Part shown: piece after piece, positions 35,421 through 45,497 of the stretch | How positions within the stretch are numbered: the first letter of the stretch is position 1 | Layout of the letters: each line of letters opens with the position of its first letter | Source of the DNA: Sulfuricurvum sp. | GTDB lineage: Bacteria > Campylobacterota > Campylobacteria > Campylobacterales > Sulfurimonadaceae | Assembly (NCBI GenBank): GCA_020721585.1 | Contig: DYMK01000003.1 | Location: forward strand, 109,706 to 173,705 | Direction: 5' to 3' | DNA length: 64,000 nucleotides | Notes under the pieces: generated by a model | Seen by the model: the letters and a program-made list of their open reading frames with translations, nothing else | Databases searched by the model: none | What the model was told of the DNA's origin: nothing | Made by a program: the position numbers and the translations under genes

Positions 35421-36323
35421 GTGTTCGAAACCTTTCTCCATAAACTCTCTTGCGGTACGTGTATCACGTTAGAGACTACGCCATCGCGTTCCGCTCAATT
35501 TACCCCTACCATTGATAAAATCGCAGCATTGGGTCTGGATCAGCTCGTCGATGGATTTAGTACTACCGATAGCCCTTTGGCAAAACTCAAATACAATCCC
35601 CTTTTTGCCGCTATGAAACTTCAAGAGCGTTTTGGTAAACCCACCTTAGCCACCATGAGTATGCGCGACCGTAACCGTATCGCCCTCCAAAGTGATCTAC
35701 TCGGTGCCAATGAGGTCAATGTCCGTGCCATCCTTGCCCTTACTGGAGATAGTGCGCACGCTTCGGATCAGCCCCACACTAAAGGGGTATTTGAGGGAAA
35801 CAGTAAACTTTTACTCGATATTATCACCACGCTTAATAGCGGTACGGATATGGCAGAGCAAAAAATTCTCTCTCCTGTACAAGAGATTTACCCTTTTGCG
35901 GTGATTGATGCGTACTCTAAAAGTGCTGCAACACTCCAAAAGAAAATGACCAAAAAAGTAGCTCATGGCGCACGTGGGATCATTTCTCAACCGGTTTACG
36001 ATGTGGAAAATGCCCAAAAACTTTTGACGATGATGGACAATGCCAACCACGAAAATGGTACGCAATGCGTCTTGATCTTGGGTTATTTCCCCATTACCAA
36101 ACTAAGAACCGCCCGATTTTTGGATGAGAATGTCCCTGGGATTTATGTCCCCGCTGCATGGGTAGAGGCACTGACAAAAGCTTCACTTATCAGTGCAGAA
36201 GAGGAATATAACGTAGGATTTGAACTGAGTAAGAAATTATTTGAAGAACTCAAAGCCCTCCACCCCAAAATGCACATTATGACTGCCAACCAATTTGAGT
36301 TGGCAAAAGCGATTTTAACGTAA
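35421..36323 (+). CDS. Methylenetetrahydrofolate reductase-family protein
   Basis: A 300-residue TIM-barrel protein of the MTHFR family. The folate/FAD motif LATMSMRDRNRIALQSDLLG then NVRAILALTGD is the typical central block. The usual N-terminal EFFPPK motif is replaced by LETTPSR, so it is an outlying member, perhaps a paralogue of MetF. The start is GTG 35421. It reduces or moves C1 groups on folate, the exact reaction being unsure. Its stop abuts the convergent psd-like gene with one base between. Confidence 0.8.
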   Translation: MFETFLHKLSCGTCITLETTPSRSAQFTPTIDKIAALGLDQLVDGFSTTDSPLAKLKYNPLFAAMKLQERFGKPTLATMSMRDRNRIALQSDLLGANEVNVRAILALTGDSAHASDQPHTKGVFEGNSKLLLDIITTLNSGTDMAEQKILSPVQEIYPFAVIDAYSKSAATLQKKMTKKVAHGARGIISQPVYDVENAQKLLTMMDNANHENGTQCVLILGYFPITKLRTARFLDENVPGIYVPAAWVEALTKASLISAEEEYNVGFELSKKLFEELKALHPKMHIMTANQFELAKAILT

Positions 36324-36324
36324 T

Positions 36325-36972
36325 TTACGCGGCAAAACGACCGATCAAGGTCTCCCCTGCCCGAACATCTGCCCCCAAATGGAGAGTCACAATGGCATCT
36401 TCGGGGAGATACACAACCGTTCGCCCCTTAGCCAAAAATCCATAGCGGGAACCCTCTTTAATCTTTTTCCCCTCATCCCCCTCAATGGCAATCGAAAAAC
36501 AGCTACGGTCACTTAAGTGTTCCATTACGATCTCATTCCCTTCCACCGAGCGAAACGAAAGGAGTGCTTTTTCATTGAGTTTTTCCGATAAGGGGTGATT
36601 CAGCGGGAGAGAGACCCCATGACGCACCTGACACCCTTCCATCGTTCCATCAAAAGGGGCGCGCAACATAGAGACACTCCATAAGGAGTTAAGAAAGGTG
36701 ATTTTTTTCATTTTACGTTCCCCAATGACGCTCTCTTCAATCCCCAGAACTACCCCATCAACACTGCTAACAATGGATAAAGGTTCATGCAGTTGAGAAG
36801 AGCGTTCAGGATTGCGAAAAAGGATAAGTAAGGCAATCAATAATGCCCCAAACGAAAACTCAAAAAGGCTCCACCCTGCAACAACGAAAAAAAGAAATAA
36901 CGCGGCAGTCGAGAGGATGGGGATCCACCCTTGCTTAGAAAGGATAAAGGTATCTTCAATCGTGTGTCCCAT
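36325..36972 (-). CDS. Phosphatidylserine decarboxylase-like protein without cleavage serine
   Basis: 215 residues with N-terminal membrane spans (ILSTAALFLFFVVAGWSLFEF and a second) and a PSD domain: RNPER near 74, FLNSLWSVSMLRAPFDG (matching the FLSPxDVHxxRxPxxG block), and EGSRYGFLAKGRTVVYLP at the end. In true PSDs that last block reads FGSR, where Ser becomes the pyruvoyl cofactor; here the place reads AKGR. It therefore may not self-cleave. In Campylobacter a PSD-like gene also lies beside ftsH and prmA. It starts nine bases after ftsH. Confidence 0.75.
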   Translation of the reverse strand: MGHTIEDTFILSKQGWIPILSTAALFLFFVVAGWSLFEFSFGALLIALLILFRNPERSSQLHEPLSIVSSVDGVVLGIEESVIGERKMKKITFLNSLWSVSMLRAPFDGTMEGCQVRHGVSLPLNHPLSEKLNEKALLSFRSVEGNEIVMEHLSDRSCFSIAIEGDEGKKIKEGSRYGFLAKGRTVVYLPEDAIVTLHLGADVRAGETLIGRFAA

Positions 36973-36981
36973 GCTTGGCTC

Positions 36982-38901
36982 CTAGAGTGATTTTTTAGGA
37001 GACAAACGCGTCTCCATCCCGTTTTCAGTCTCATACGCTTCAATAATATCACGCACTTGATCTCCCGTGATATTCTCTTTGGCGTACAACAATTCTACCA
37101 TACGCTCAATGGCATCACGGTACGCTTCCAAACGGATTTTAACGTCGGTATACCGCTCTTGAAGGGTCGCTTTAATAAAACTATCCATATTTTCTGCCAT
37201 TTTTTCACTGTACTCTTTGGCTTGTGCCATTCCCCCACCCAAAAAGCTGCTGCGCTGTTTTTCCAGCACCATCAAACCTGCTACATCACTCATCCCATAA
37301 ACTTGAACCATCGCTTTGAGAATATCGGTAGAGCGTTCCAAATCATTGGCTGCACCGGTGGAAATCTCCCCAATGAACACCTCTTCCGCAGCACGACCGG
37401 CAAGCAAAACATCCACTTCGGCGATGAGTTCATGACGTTGCATCAGATACTTATTCTCCTCAGGGGTATTCAGGGTATACCCAAGGGCGGCAAGACCGCG
37501 TGGAACAATGGAGACTTTGGAGACTTTTTTAGCTCCCTTAGTCGTTTCGGCCAAAAGGGCATGACCACTTTCGTGATAGGCAACGATCCGTTTCTCTTTT
37601 TCATCAATACGTCGCCCTTTTTTGGACAATCCCGCAATGGCACGCTCAACCGCTTCGCGCAAATCGGCTTGGCGAACCGTTTTTTGACTTTTACGCCCCG
37701 CTAATAGGGCAGCTTCATTGATAATATTGGCCAAATCTGCCCCCGCTAACCCTGCGGTCATACGGGCAATCTCTTCCAAATCGGTATCGGTATCGTTTTT
37801 GACCTCTTTGATATGGACATTAAGAATCTCAATACGCCCTTGGAAATCGGGTTTATCCACCAAGACTTGACGGTCAAATCGCCCCGGACGCAGTAATGCT
37901 GGATCCAAAATCTCAGGACGGTTGGTGGCAGCTAAAATAATCACAGGAGTATTCGTTCCAAACCCATCCATCTCCGCAAGAAGCTGATTGAGGGTTTGCT
38001 CTCGCTCATCATTTCCCCCCATGGGACCACCAGCGGCACGACTTTTACCGATGGCATCAATCTCATCGATAAAAATAATGGAAGGGGCATCTTTTTTGGC
38101 TTGCTCAAACAAATCACGTACCCGTGCTGCCCCAACGCCCACAAACATCTCGATAAAACTGGAACCCGAAACGGAGAAAAAGGGGACTTCTGCCTCTCCT
38201 GCAACCGCTTTGGCTAACAATGTTTTACCCGTTCCAGGGCTTCCTACAAGCAACACCCCTTTGGGGATTTTGGCACCCAATTCAACGTATCGTCCGGGAG
38301 ATTTAAGAAAATCAACAATCTCAAGCACCTCTTCTTTGGCCTCTTGAACCCCTGCCACATCCTCAAATTTGGTTTTAGGGCGTTCGGAATTGACCAATTT
38401 TTTGGAGCTTCCCATCCCTAAAATCCCCCCTCCCATACTTTTTTGCATTCGACTGGCAAAAAACATCCAAATGGCAATAATCAATAAGAAAGGAAAAAGC
38501 CATCCAAACATCTCTACAAACCAGTTGGTCTCGTCAAACCCTTTGTAATCAATTTTTTGACTGTCCAACAGGGTGGTTAGATTGGTATCTTCCCCAAAAA
38601 TTCGACGAGTGGTATACATAATTTTGCTATTGCTGCCACTCCCTATCGCACGGATATAGGTTTGCCCTATCTCCACTTTTTCGATCCGTTTGGTAGCAAT
38701 AAGCTGTTTAAGTTCCGCATAACTGACCACTTGGGTTTTGGAGACAGCATTGGTTTGCGTGGCTAATTGCCCCTCATCCCCCATAAAAAGCTTAAAAAGG
38801 ACGATAATAACAATCGAAAAGAGGGCAAACGTTATGAGCGGATTTTTGTTAAAAAAATTATCACTCTTTTTTTGAGGATCTTGTTGTTCTGTTTGAGACA
38901 C
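36982..38901 (-). CDS. ftsH: ATP-dependent zinc metalloprotease FtsH
   Basis: Membrane-bound AAA protease that removes damaged membrane and regulatory proteins. Two spans ([18 protein letters not shown] and [19 protein letters not shown]) flank a periplasmic loop; then Walker [11 protein letters not shown], Walker [12 protein letters not shown], the [22 protein letters not shown], and the zinc motif HESGH in the peptidase domain. 639 residues is normal. It lies between prmA and the psd-like gene on the minus strand. Confidence 0.97.
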   Translation of the reverse strand: MSQTEQQDPQKKSDNFFNKNPLITFALFSIVIIVLFKLFMGDEGQLATQTNAVSKTQVVSYAELKQLIATKRIEKVEIGQTYIRAIGSGSNSKIMYTTRRIFGEDTNLTTLLDSQKIDYKGFDETNWFVEMFGWLFPFLLIIAIWMFFASRMQKSMGGGILGMGSSKKLVNSERPKTKFEDVAGVQEAKEEVLEIVDFLKSPGRYVELGAKIPKGVLLVGSPGTGKTLLAKAVAGEAEVPFFSVSGSSFIEMFVGVGAARVRDLFEQAKKDAPSIIFIDEIDAIGKSRAAGGPMGGNDEREQTLNQLLAEMDGFGTNTPVIILAATNRPEILDPALLRPGRFDRQVLVDKPDFQGRIEILNVHIKEVKNDTDTDLEEIARMTAGLAGADLANIINEAALLAGRKSQKTVRQADLREAVERAIAGLSKKGRRIDEKEKRIVAYHESGHALLAETTKGAKKVSKVSIVPRGLAALGYTLNTPEENKYLMQRHELIAEVDVLLAGRAAEEVFIGEISTGAANDLERSTDILKAMVQVYGMSDVAGLMVLEKQRSSFLGGGMAQAKEYSEKMAENMDSFIKATLQERYTDVKIRLEAYRDAIERMVELLYAKENITGDQVRDIIEAYETENGMETRLSPKKSL

Positions 38902-38912
38902 GTGATTCTTCC

Positions 38913-39737
38913 TTATTTAGTGAGTACAAGCGTTACCCATTCGTTTTCCACGATGCGTTCGCTTAAGGTATACGTTTTATAGGCGCGTAGCACTTTATCT
39001 TCATATTTATCCATGATACCTGAAAGGATCATCACACCCCCCTCACGTAACCGTTTTTTCAGATCACTGGCGATAAAAACCAATACATCCGCAACAATAT
39101 TGGCGACAATGACATCGTACATCCCATCCGTTTCTTGGATCGAGCCTTCCCATAGCCGTTGATACACCAATCCATTGGCAAGGGCATTTCCCGCAGCATT
39201 CTCCACCGAAAGGGGATCGGTATCGCACGCATCAACAATGGCTCCTTTACGTAATGCTGCCATGGCTAAAATACCACTACCACACCCCACATCGACGACA
39301 TAATCACCTGCTTTGACATAACTGCCAACCGCACGCAAGCACGATGCGGTCGTAGGATGGTGTCCTGTTCCAAAAGCCAATGCAGGATCAATGGCGATAT
39401 TAAGCATCCCCTCTTTGGGGGCTTCCCATGTGGGATGAATGTAAAAAGGGGCAATTTCAATGGGGGAAATTGCATTTTGGTACTGGGCAATCCAATCGTT
39501 ATTTTTCTCTTTGGTGAGGGTTAGCTCCAAATCAATCACCTCCCCCAACGCGTTTTGCAACGCTTGGGCAAACTGCTCAATTCCCCAACTAATGGTCTCT
39601 AAGCTCTCTTCACTTCGGATAATAAATCCATCGTCAATCTCTTCAAAACCTACGGGTACCACATCTACTAAAAAATCACTAAACAACTCAATGTGCGCCG
39701 ATGGCTTCACCACCAGCATAAAGTAATAATCGTCCAT
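38913..39737 (-). CDS. prmA: Ribosomal protein L11 methyltransferase
   Basis: Methylates ribosomal protein L11. The family block DPALAFGTGHHPTTASCLRAV and the SAM motif VVDVGCGSGILAMAALRKGA followed by ACDTDPLSVENA, then VANIVADVL, are clear. 274 residues, family length. It is separated from ftsH by 11 bases, so they are likely one transcript with hisA upstream. Confidence 0.95.
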   Translation of the reverse strand: MDDYYFMLVVKPSAHIELFSDFLVDVVPVGFEEIDDGFIIRSEESLETISWGIEQFAQALQNALGEVIDLELTLTKEKNNDWIAQYQNAISPIEIAPFYIHPTWEAPKEGMLNIAIDPALAFGTGHHPTTASCLRAVGSYVKAGDYVVDVGCGSGILAMAALRKGAIVDACDTDPLSVENAAGNALANGLVYQRLWEGSIQETDGMYDVIVANIVADVLVFIASDLKKRLREGGVMILSGIMDKYEDKVLRAYKTYTLSERIVENEWVTLVLTK

Positions 39738-39797
39738 TCAACCTCAGTATCCAAAATTTTTAGCCCCCATCATAACCAAATGAAGTTTGTGTAACGT

Positions 39798-40499
39798 TTA
39801 AAAAAAACGGTTTAAATCAATTCGACCCTCATAATAGGCTTTTCCCACAATGACACCGGAGACTTCCCCCGTTGCCATTAACGCTTCTAGGTCACTGTCA
39901 TCTTTCACCCCGCCACTGGCGATGGTAGGGATACCTGAAGCACGGGCAATGTCGAGGGTAAATTCCACGTTCACCCCACTTAAGGTGCCATCCCGCCCCA
40001 CATCGGTACAAATGATCGCTTCTACCCCCGCATCAGCAAACGCACAAGCAAGATCCTTAGCTCGTATGCTACTGACCTCTCCCCACCCCTCAACGGCAAC
40101 CCAACCATCAATGGCATCGATCCCCACAACGATAGGGTATTTTGCTGCCATCGTTTTGACAAACTCTGGGTCTCGTAAGGCAATGGAACCCAAAATCAAA
40201 CGGTCAATTCCCAATGCCAAATAGCGTTGGATCGTCGCTTCATCCCGAATACCACCCCCCAATTGCAATTTCACATTACAATGTTCCCGAATGGCACGAA
40301 TTTGCTCCATATTTTTGGGTTCACCGGCAAAAGCACCATTGAGATCAACCAAATGGATCCACTCTGCTCCCATTTCTTCAAAGGTTTTGACCAACTGCCA
40401 TGGGGTGTCAGAATAAATTTTAGCACTCTCCATTAGCCCTTTGATCAGACGAACCGCTTTGCCATCTTTAAGATCAATTGCGGGAAAAATAGTCATCAA
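39798..40499 (-). CDS. hisA: HisA: phosphoribosylformimino-AICAR phosphate isomerase
   Basis: Fourth histidine step. A half-barrel repeat protein with [20 protein letters not shown] at the start, [20 protein letters not shown] and the second half repeat [19 protein letters not shown] and [19 protein letters not shown]. Both catalytic aspartates (AIDLKDG, TDVGRDG) are present. 233 residues. It follows hisH after 15 bases on the same strand. Confidence 0.96.
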   Translation of the reverse strand: MMTIFPAIDLKDGKAVRLIKGLMESAKIYSDTPWQLVKTFEEMGAEWIHLVDLNGAFAGEPKNMEQIRAIREHCNVKLQLGGGIRDEATIQRYLALGIDRLILGSIALRDPEFVKTMAAKYPIVVGIDAIDGWVAVEGWGEVSSIRAKDLACAFADAGVEAIICTDVGRDGTLSGVNVEFTLDIARASGIPTIASGGVKDDSDLEALMATGEVSGVIVGKAYYEGRIDLNRFF

Positions 40500-40514
40500 T
40501 AGTATCCTTTAGTG

Positions 40515-41129
40515 TTAGAGATTAATAAAATTTTGTACAATTTTGAGACCATTGGTATGGCTTTTTTCGGGATGCGGCTGAATCCCCATCACATTATCAT
40601 GGGCAACGGCGCTGCTAAAACGGTAGCCATACACACTCTCCCCTACGCTATGGCGTGCATTGGTACACACCGCATGATACGAGTGGACAAAATAGAGATA
40701 ATGGGCTTCATCCAACCCCTCAAACAGGGGAAAATTTTCGTGGGTAAACATCCGATTCCATCCCATATGGGGGACTTTTAGGGGGGATTCAAAACGGCTT
40801 TGATCAAAAGCAACCACATTACCTTGGATCAATCCCAATCCCGTATTAAGACCAAACTCTTCGCTGGAATCAAACAGCAATTGCATCCCCAAACAAATCC
40901 CCAAGAGGTATTTTCCACTGCGGGCGTAATCAACAATCGCTTCATCCATCCCCCGTTGCCCCAAATGCTCCATCGCATCCCCAAACGCCCCGACACCGGG
41001 TAAAATGAGTTTGTCGTAAAGGGCTAATTTATCGGGATCGGATTCGACCACCACTTTTTTGCCCAAAAGATCAAACGCATTTTTAACACTGGCTAAATTG
41101 CCCATATTGTAATCCACAATCGCTATCAT
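40515..41129 (-). CDS. hisH: HisH: imidazole glycerol phosphate synthase glutaminase subunit
   Basis: Class I glutaminase feeding ammonia to HisF. VDYNMGNLASVKNAF opens the protein, the nucleophile elbow is GICLGMQLLFDSSEE with catalytic Cys, and HSYHAVC plus GIQPHPEKS hold the other triad residues. 204 residues, normal. HisF is not adjacent. The ATG overlaps the stop of the upstream sensor-like gene (ATGA). Confidence 0.96.
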   Translation of the reverse strand: MIAIVDYNMGNLASVKNAFDLLGKKVVVESDPDKLALYDKLILPGVGAFGDAMEHLGQRGMDEAIVDYARSGKYLLGICLGMQLLFDSSEEFGLNTGLGLIQGNVVAFDQSRFESPLKVPHMGWNRMFTHENFPLFEGLDEAHYLYFVHSYHAVCTNARHSVGESVYGYRFSSAVAHDNVMGIQPHPEKSHTNGLKIVQNFINL

Positions 41130-42034
41130 CCCTGATCCCTCACTCCTGTTAGACGAATATACACCGCCAATCCAATCAACAAAGCAGCCACGCCGCCAAT
41201 AATATAAATCGCATTAATCAACATAGCCGGTTCGGTCATCGCAAATTTAAAGACCAACATCAACGCCTCAATGGACAACGCAATGATGATTGACCCTAAA
41301 AAGCGCACCATTGTTTTGTGTAAATCCGAATCATGATCCCGCTTGCTACGCCCCAAAACTTCCTCTTCAAAAAGGGTTTTCACCAAATCAAAAATCGCCA
41401 ACGACAAGGTGAGCAAAATGGTCGATTCAAAAATATCTTTGATCTCAATTTGAGCGTAGTGACCAAAGCCGTACATCAAAAATCCCTCAATCCCTTTAAC
41501 AAACAGCAATAACGCCACCGCTGCCAAAGCAAGGGAAAAAAGGGCATAAATGGCACGGAAAAATTTACCCGTACGACTCTCCAACGCCAAGGGATGGGCG
41601 ATTCGCAACACTTCACTCAGTGGCATATCCAAACACGCAACGTATTGAATTTCCCCCGCTGCATTAAAAATAGGTTCTGAAGCGGTGACGGTTAATTCAT
41701 CATTGAGTAACGAGGGATACGGGTCGGTAATGGTACACCGACGCTCTTTCATCGCACGGTAATAATAGGCACGCGTTGAACGATTTTTCCCCGCATCGTC
41801 CTCTTTTTTCCCCTCTTTGAGGTAGGTAGCACCCACTTGCGTACCCGTAGCATCGATGAGATAAATTGCCTCTGCCCCTTGCAAATCCCCTTTGATTTTA
41901 CGTAAACGGTCGGTGATATGCTCTGCCGTAGCAGAGGGGAGATGGTTGGGGAGATTTTTTTGGAAAAGGTAACAAAAATAGGCGCGCGCTTTGGGACGAA
42001 TTTCGGAAAATTGTTGTATGTCTTGAATAACCAT
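41126..42034 (-). CDS. PDC/Cache sensor-domain membrane protein
   Basis: 302 residues. Residues about 30-150 look like a PDC (Cache) sensor fold (AEAIYLIDATGTQVGATYL, ASEPIFNAAGEIQYVACLDMPL). Four spans follow (AIYALFSLALAAVALLLFV and three more), with a cytosolic loop rich in charge (EEEVLGRSKRDHDSDLHK). No kinase, methyl-accepting or cyclase output domain is attached, so the output is unknown. It shares a coupled overlap with hisH. A conserved campylobacterotal protein is likely. Confidence 0.7.
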   Translation of the reverse strand: MVIQDIQQFSEIRPKARAYFCYLFQKNLPNHLPSATAEHITDRLRKIKGDLQGAEAIYLIDATGTQVGATYLKEGKKEDDAGKNRSTRAYYYRAMKERRCTITDPYPSLLNDELTVTASEPIFNAAGEIQYVACLDMPLSEVLRIAHPLALESRTGKFFRAIYALFSLALAAVALLLFVKGIEGFLMYGFGHYAQIEIKDIFESTILLTLSLAIFDLVKTLFEEEVLGRSKRDHDSDLHKTMVRFLGSIIIALSIEALMLVFKFAMTEPAMLINAIYIIGGVAALLIGLAVYIRLTGVRDQG

Positions 42035-42084
42035 GCGCTTTTTCCCCTCGTTTAAATAATGGCGCGATTATAGCTTAGTTACCT

Positions 42085-44028
42085 TTACAGCGATTTAACG
42101 GACAATTTCCTTTTCAAATACAGTACACTCAAGGGTGCGAGGGTCAAACACACCGATCCTGCCCATCCGTAAAACACATCGGAGGAGGCAACGAGCGTTT
42201 CATCGGTTGTTTGGGTGTTCCACCCCCCATACACAGGCGATTGCGAATCAAAAATCACCTCATAAGTACCGATAAAAGGGACACCAAAGCGGTATCCTAC
42301 GTGGGTGGTATCGGCAAAATTGCACACCACATAGATATTCTCTTCGGGAATATCGGATTTACGGATAAAGGTGATGCAATTGTGGGGGGCATCTTCGTCG
42401 TTGATCCACTCAAACCCCTCCCGTTTTTCATCGAACCAATGCAAAGCGCGCTCTTGAGAGTAGAGTTGATTAAGATCACTCACCATCGTTTGAATCCCCG
42501 CATGGAGGGGATTGTCCAAGATATGCCAATCAAGTGAGGTTTTATAATTCCATTCCGAATATTGGGCAATCTCCCCCCCCATAAAGAGGAGTTTTTTCCC
42601 CGGATGTGCCATCATGTAGCCGTACAATGCCCGTAAATTTCCCCCTTTTTGGTTGGCATCTCCGGGCATTTTGTTGATCAGCGACCCTTTCATGTGGACG
42701 ACCTCATCGTGACTTAAGGGGAGCATGAAATTTTCATCAAATCCATACCACATACTAAAGGTCAATTGGGCATGATGGTGCTGTCGGGCTAAGGGGTCAT
42801 AGCTCATATATTTGAGCGAATCGTGCATCCATCCCATGTTCCATTTAAACCCAAAGCCCAATCCCCCCACACTCACAGGGCGAGTGACCATGGGAAATGC
42901 GGTGGACTCTTCGGCAATCATCACGATGTCGGGAAAGGCTCTATACACGGCGGTATTGAGTTTTTTGAGAAACGCAATCGCTTCGAGATTCTCGTTCCCC
43001 CCTTGGGCATTGGGGATCCATTCCCCCTCTTTGCGGGCATAATCCAAATGGAGCATCGAAGCAACCCCATCGACCCGAATCCCATCGATATGGTACATCT
43101 CCAGCCAAAACATCGCCGAACTGATCAAAAACGACTGTACCTCATTGCGACCGTAGTTAAAGATAATGCTCCCCCACTCAGGATGAAACCCTTGACGGGG
43201 ATCATCGTGTTCGTAGAGGGCGGTACCATCAAAATTGATCAGTCCGTGCATATCGACCGCAAAATGGGAGGGTACCCAATCCATAATCACCCCAATACCA
43301 TTTTGGTGGAGGGTGTCGATGAGATACATAAGGTCATGAGGGGTTCCCAAGCGGGAAGTGACCGCAAAATAGCCCACCACCTGATACCCCCACGACCCAT
43401 CATACGGGTATTCGGTCAGGGGCATAAACTCCACATGGGTATAGTTCATCTCCACCAAATACTGAGTCAATTCAAGAGCTAACTCCCGATAGGTTAAAAG
43501 GCGATGATCTTCAAGGACGTTTTTACGCCATGACCCCAAATGGACTTCGTAAACGCTAATGGGAGCGGTGTGGGCGTTGCGCGCATAGCGCGTTGCTTGC
43601 CACTGCGCATCTCCCCATTCGTATCCCGCAAGATTCACCAAACGGGAAGCCGATTTGGGGGGAATTTCGGAGAAAAAGCCAAATGGGTCACTTTTAAGAT
43701 GGACAATATCGTGAAACTGGGAGGCGATATGGTATTTGTAGGTGATCCCCTCTTCAATCCCCTCGATCATCCCCTCCCAAATACCTGAATCATCAGCGCG
43801 TAATCGTAGGGGATGCGCGTGTGGGTTATAGTCATTGAAATCCCCCACGACACTCACCGCTTTGGCATTGGGCGACCATACGCTAAACACGACCCCACCT
43901 TTCCCCTCATGCTCAACGAAGTGACCCCCGAGTTTTTGATACAGTTGGGTGTGATTGCCTTGTTTAAAGAGATAAATATCCAAAGGGGTTAATAAGGAAA
44001 AAGTGTACGAAAGGGGATAGTGTTTCAT
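42085..44028 (-). CDS. glgB: 1,4-alpha-glucan branching enzyme
   Basis: Creates alpha-1,6 branches in glycogen. An N-terminal CBM48 domain (VVFSVWSPNAKAVSVVGDFNDYN) precedes the GH13 barrel: WVPSHFAVD, the nucleophile region DGIRVDGVASML, MIAEESTAFP with the general acid, and PLSHDEVVHMKGS. The ATG at 44028 overlaps the glgA stop (TGATG), preferred over GTG 44031. 647 residues. Last gene of the glycogen operon. Confidence 0.96.
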   Translation of the reverse strand: MKHYPLSYTFSLLTPLDIYLFKQGNHTQLYQKLGGHFVEHEGKGGVVFSVWSPNAKAVSVVGDFNDYNPHAHPLRLRADDSGIWEGMIEGIEEGITYKYHIASQFHDIVHLKSDPFGFFSEIPPKSASRLVNLAGYEWGDAQWQATRYARNAHTAPISVYEVHLGSWRKNVLEDHRLLTYRELALELTQYLVEMNYTHVEFMPLTEYPYDGSWGYQVVGYFAVTSRLGTPHDLMYLIDTLHQNGIGVIMDWVPSHFAVDMHGLINFDGTALYEHDDPRQGFHPEWGSIIFNYGRNEVQSFLISSAMFWLEMYHIDGIRVDGVASMLHLDYARKEGEWIPNAQGGNENLEAIAFLKKLNTAVYRAFPDIVMIAEESTAFPMVTRPVSVGGLGFGFKWNMGWMHDSLKYMSYDPLARQHHHAQLTFSMWYGFDENFMLPLSHDEVVHMKGSLINKMPGDANQKGGNLRALYGYMMAHPGKKLLFMGGEIAQYSEWNYKTSLDWHILDNPLHAGIQTMVSDLNQLYSQERALHWFDEKREGFEWINDEDAPHNCITFIRKSDIPEENIYVVCNFADTTHVGYRFGVPFIGTYEVIFDSQSPVYGGWNTQTTDETLVASSDVFYGWAGSVCLTLAPLSVLYLKRKLSVKSL

Positions 44029-45497
44029 CACCCTTTTCTCCCCGCAACGATCTCATAATACAGACGTTCATACCCTTGTGCGGCAACGTTCCAATCGAAA
44101 CGTTGACGCATCGCATTGCGTTGGAGCGTGGCAAATCCGCTGGGGTCATTAAACCACGTATGCACCGCCCATCCTAGGGTATTGACCAACGCATCCTCAG
44201 TCGCATCGTTAAATTTAAACCCATTTCCATGGAGCGAGTCGTTGTGATAGTTTTCAATCGTATCGTCCAATCCCCCTGTGGCACGGACGATGGGGAGCGT
44301 CCCATACCGGAGCGAATAAATTTGGTTGAGTCCACACGGTTCAAAAAGCGAAGGCATCAAAAACAGATCGCTCCCCGCCTCGATTTGGTGGGAGACCCTG
44401 TTGTCATACCCAATCATCACCCCAAGTTTATGGGGATAGCTTTGGGCAATGGTGGTAAAAAACGTTTCTGCCCACGGTTCGCCCGCCCCTAACATCACGA
44501 TTTGAATTTCCATTGCCAAGAGTCGGTGGATGGCAGAGGCAATCAACGCAATCCCTTTTTGGTGCGCCAACCGCCCCACAAATCCAACAAGAGGGACGTT
44601 AGTATCCTGAGGAAGACCAAATTTTTGTTGCAACTGCGCTTTACAGATCGCTTTACCGCTCATATCCTCCACATCAAAACGGTGGGGGATAAGTCTGTCC
44701 ACCGCAGGACTCCACTCCTCATAATCGACCCCGTTTAAAATACCATGGAGCTTAAACGCACATCCATTGACCACCGATTCCAATCCGCATCCAAAGGCAG
44801 GTGTACGGATCTCTTGAGCGTATTTGGCACTGACCGTGGTCACTTTATCGGCATGAATCATCCCCCCTTTGAGGAGATTAACTCCACCCCATTGTTCAAA
44901 TTCGCTTAGGTGTTCCCACCCAATCCCTAAAATATCCATAATCCCCGTACCGCAATGCCCTTGGTGTTGGAGATTGTGCAGGGTCAACATCGACCCTGTG
45001 TAGGCAAAATCGGGATCGTAGGCGTAGGTGGTATTAAGCAAAGCGGGAATCGCCGCCGTATGCCAATCATTGACATGGATCACATCGGGATGAAACGCGA
45101 TTTTTTTGGCCAATGCCATCACCGCGTGGGAGAAAAAAACAAACCGAAGGTCGTTATCCTCATACCCACTCCCCTTATCATCGTACAACCCACTGCGCCC
45201 AAAATAATCATCGTACTCGATCAAATAGATAGGAACGTCACTGTTGGGTAATTTCCCCGCATAGACCTCTGCCCACACTGTCCCCATAGTTCCCATGGGA
45301 ACCGCCAAAGAACCTTCTAAGGGGGTAAGCTGATAGTTGATTTTATCCACCCCATAATAGCGGGGCATCACGACACGAATATCATGCCCAAGGTCGTGGA
45401 GTGCTTTGGGCAAAACCCCCACCACATCAGCAAGACCCCCTGTTTTGGCAAACGGGACGACCTCTGAGGCCGCCATCAGTACGTTTAATGGATTCAT
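44028..45497 (-). CDS. glgA: Glycogen synthase GlgA, GT5
   Basis: Extends alpha-1,4-glucan from a nucleotide-glucose donor. The KTGGLADVVGVLP donor-binding motif is at the N-terminus, and VGFVGRLAHQKGI and LFLMPSLFEPCGLNQIYSLRYG are in the C-terminal domain. 489 residues. It is translationally coupled to glgB downstream, and its start overlaps the ROK kinase stop by four bases. The donor would come from the nucleotidyltransferase at the head of the operon, since no glgC is present. Confidence 0.96.
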   Translation of the reverse strand: MNPLNVLMAASEVVPFAKTGGLADVVGVLPKALHDLGHDIRVVMPRYYGVDKINYQLTPLEGSLAVPMGTMGTVWAEVYAGKLPNSDVPIYLIEYDDYFGRSGLYDDKGSGYEDNDLRFVFFSHAVMALAKKIAFHPDVIHVNDWHTAAIPALLNTTYAYDPDFAYTGSMLTLHNLQHQGHCGTGIMDILGIGWEHLSEFEQWGGVNLLKGGMIHADKVTTVSAKYAQEIRTPAFGCGLESVVNGCAFKLHGILNGVDYEEWSPAVDRLIPHRFDVEDMSGKAICKAQLQQKFGLPQDTNVPLVGFVGRLAHQKGIALIASAIHRLLAMEIQIVMLGAGEPWAETFFTTIAQSYPHKLGVMIGYDNRVSHQIEAGSDLFLMPSLFEPCGLNQIYSLRYGTLPIVRATGGLDDTIENYHNDSLHGNGFKFNDATEDALVNTLGWAVHTWFNDPSGFATLQRNAMRQRFDWNVAAQGYERLYYEIVAGRKG

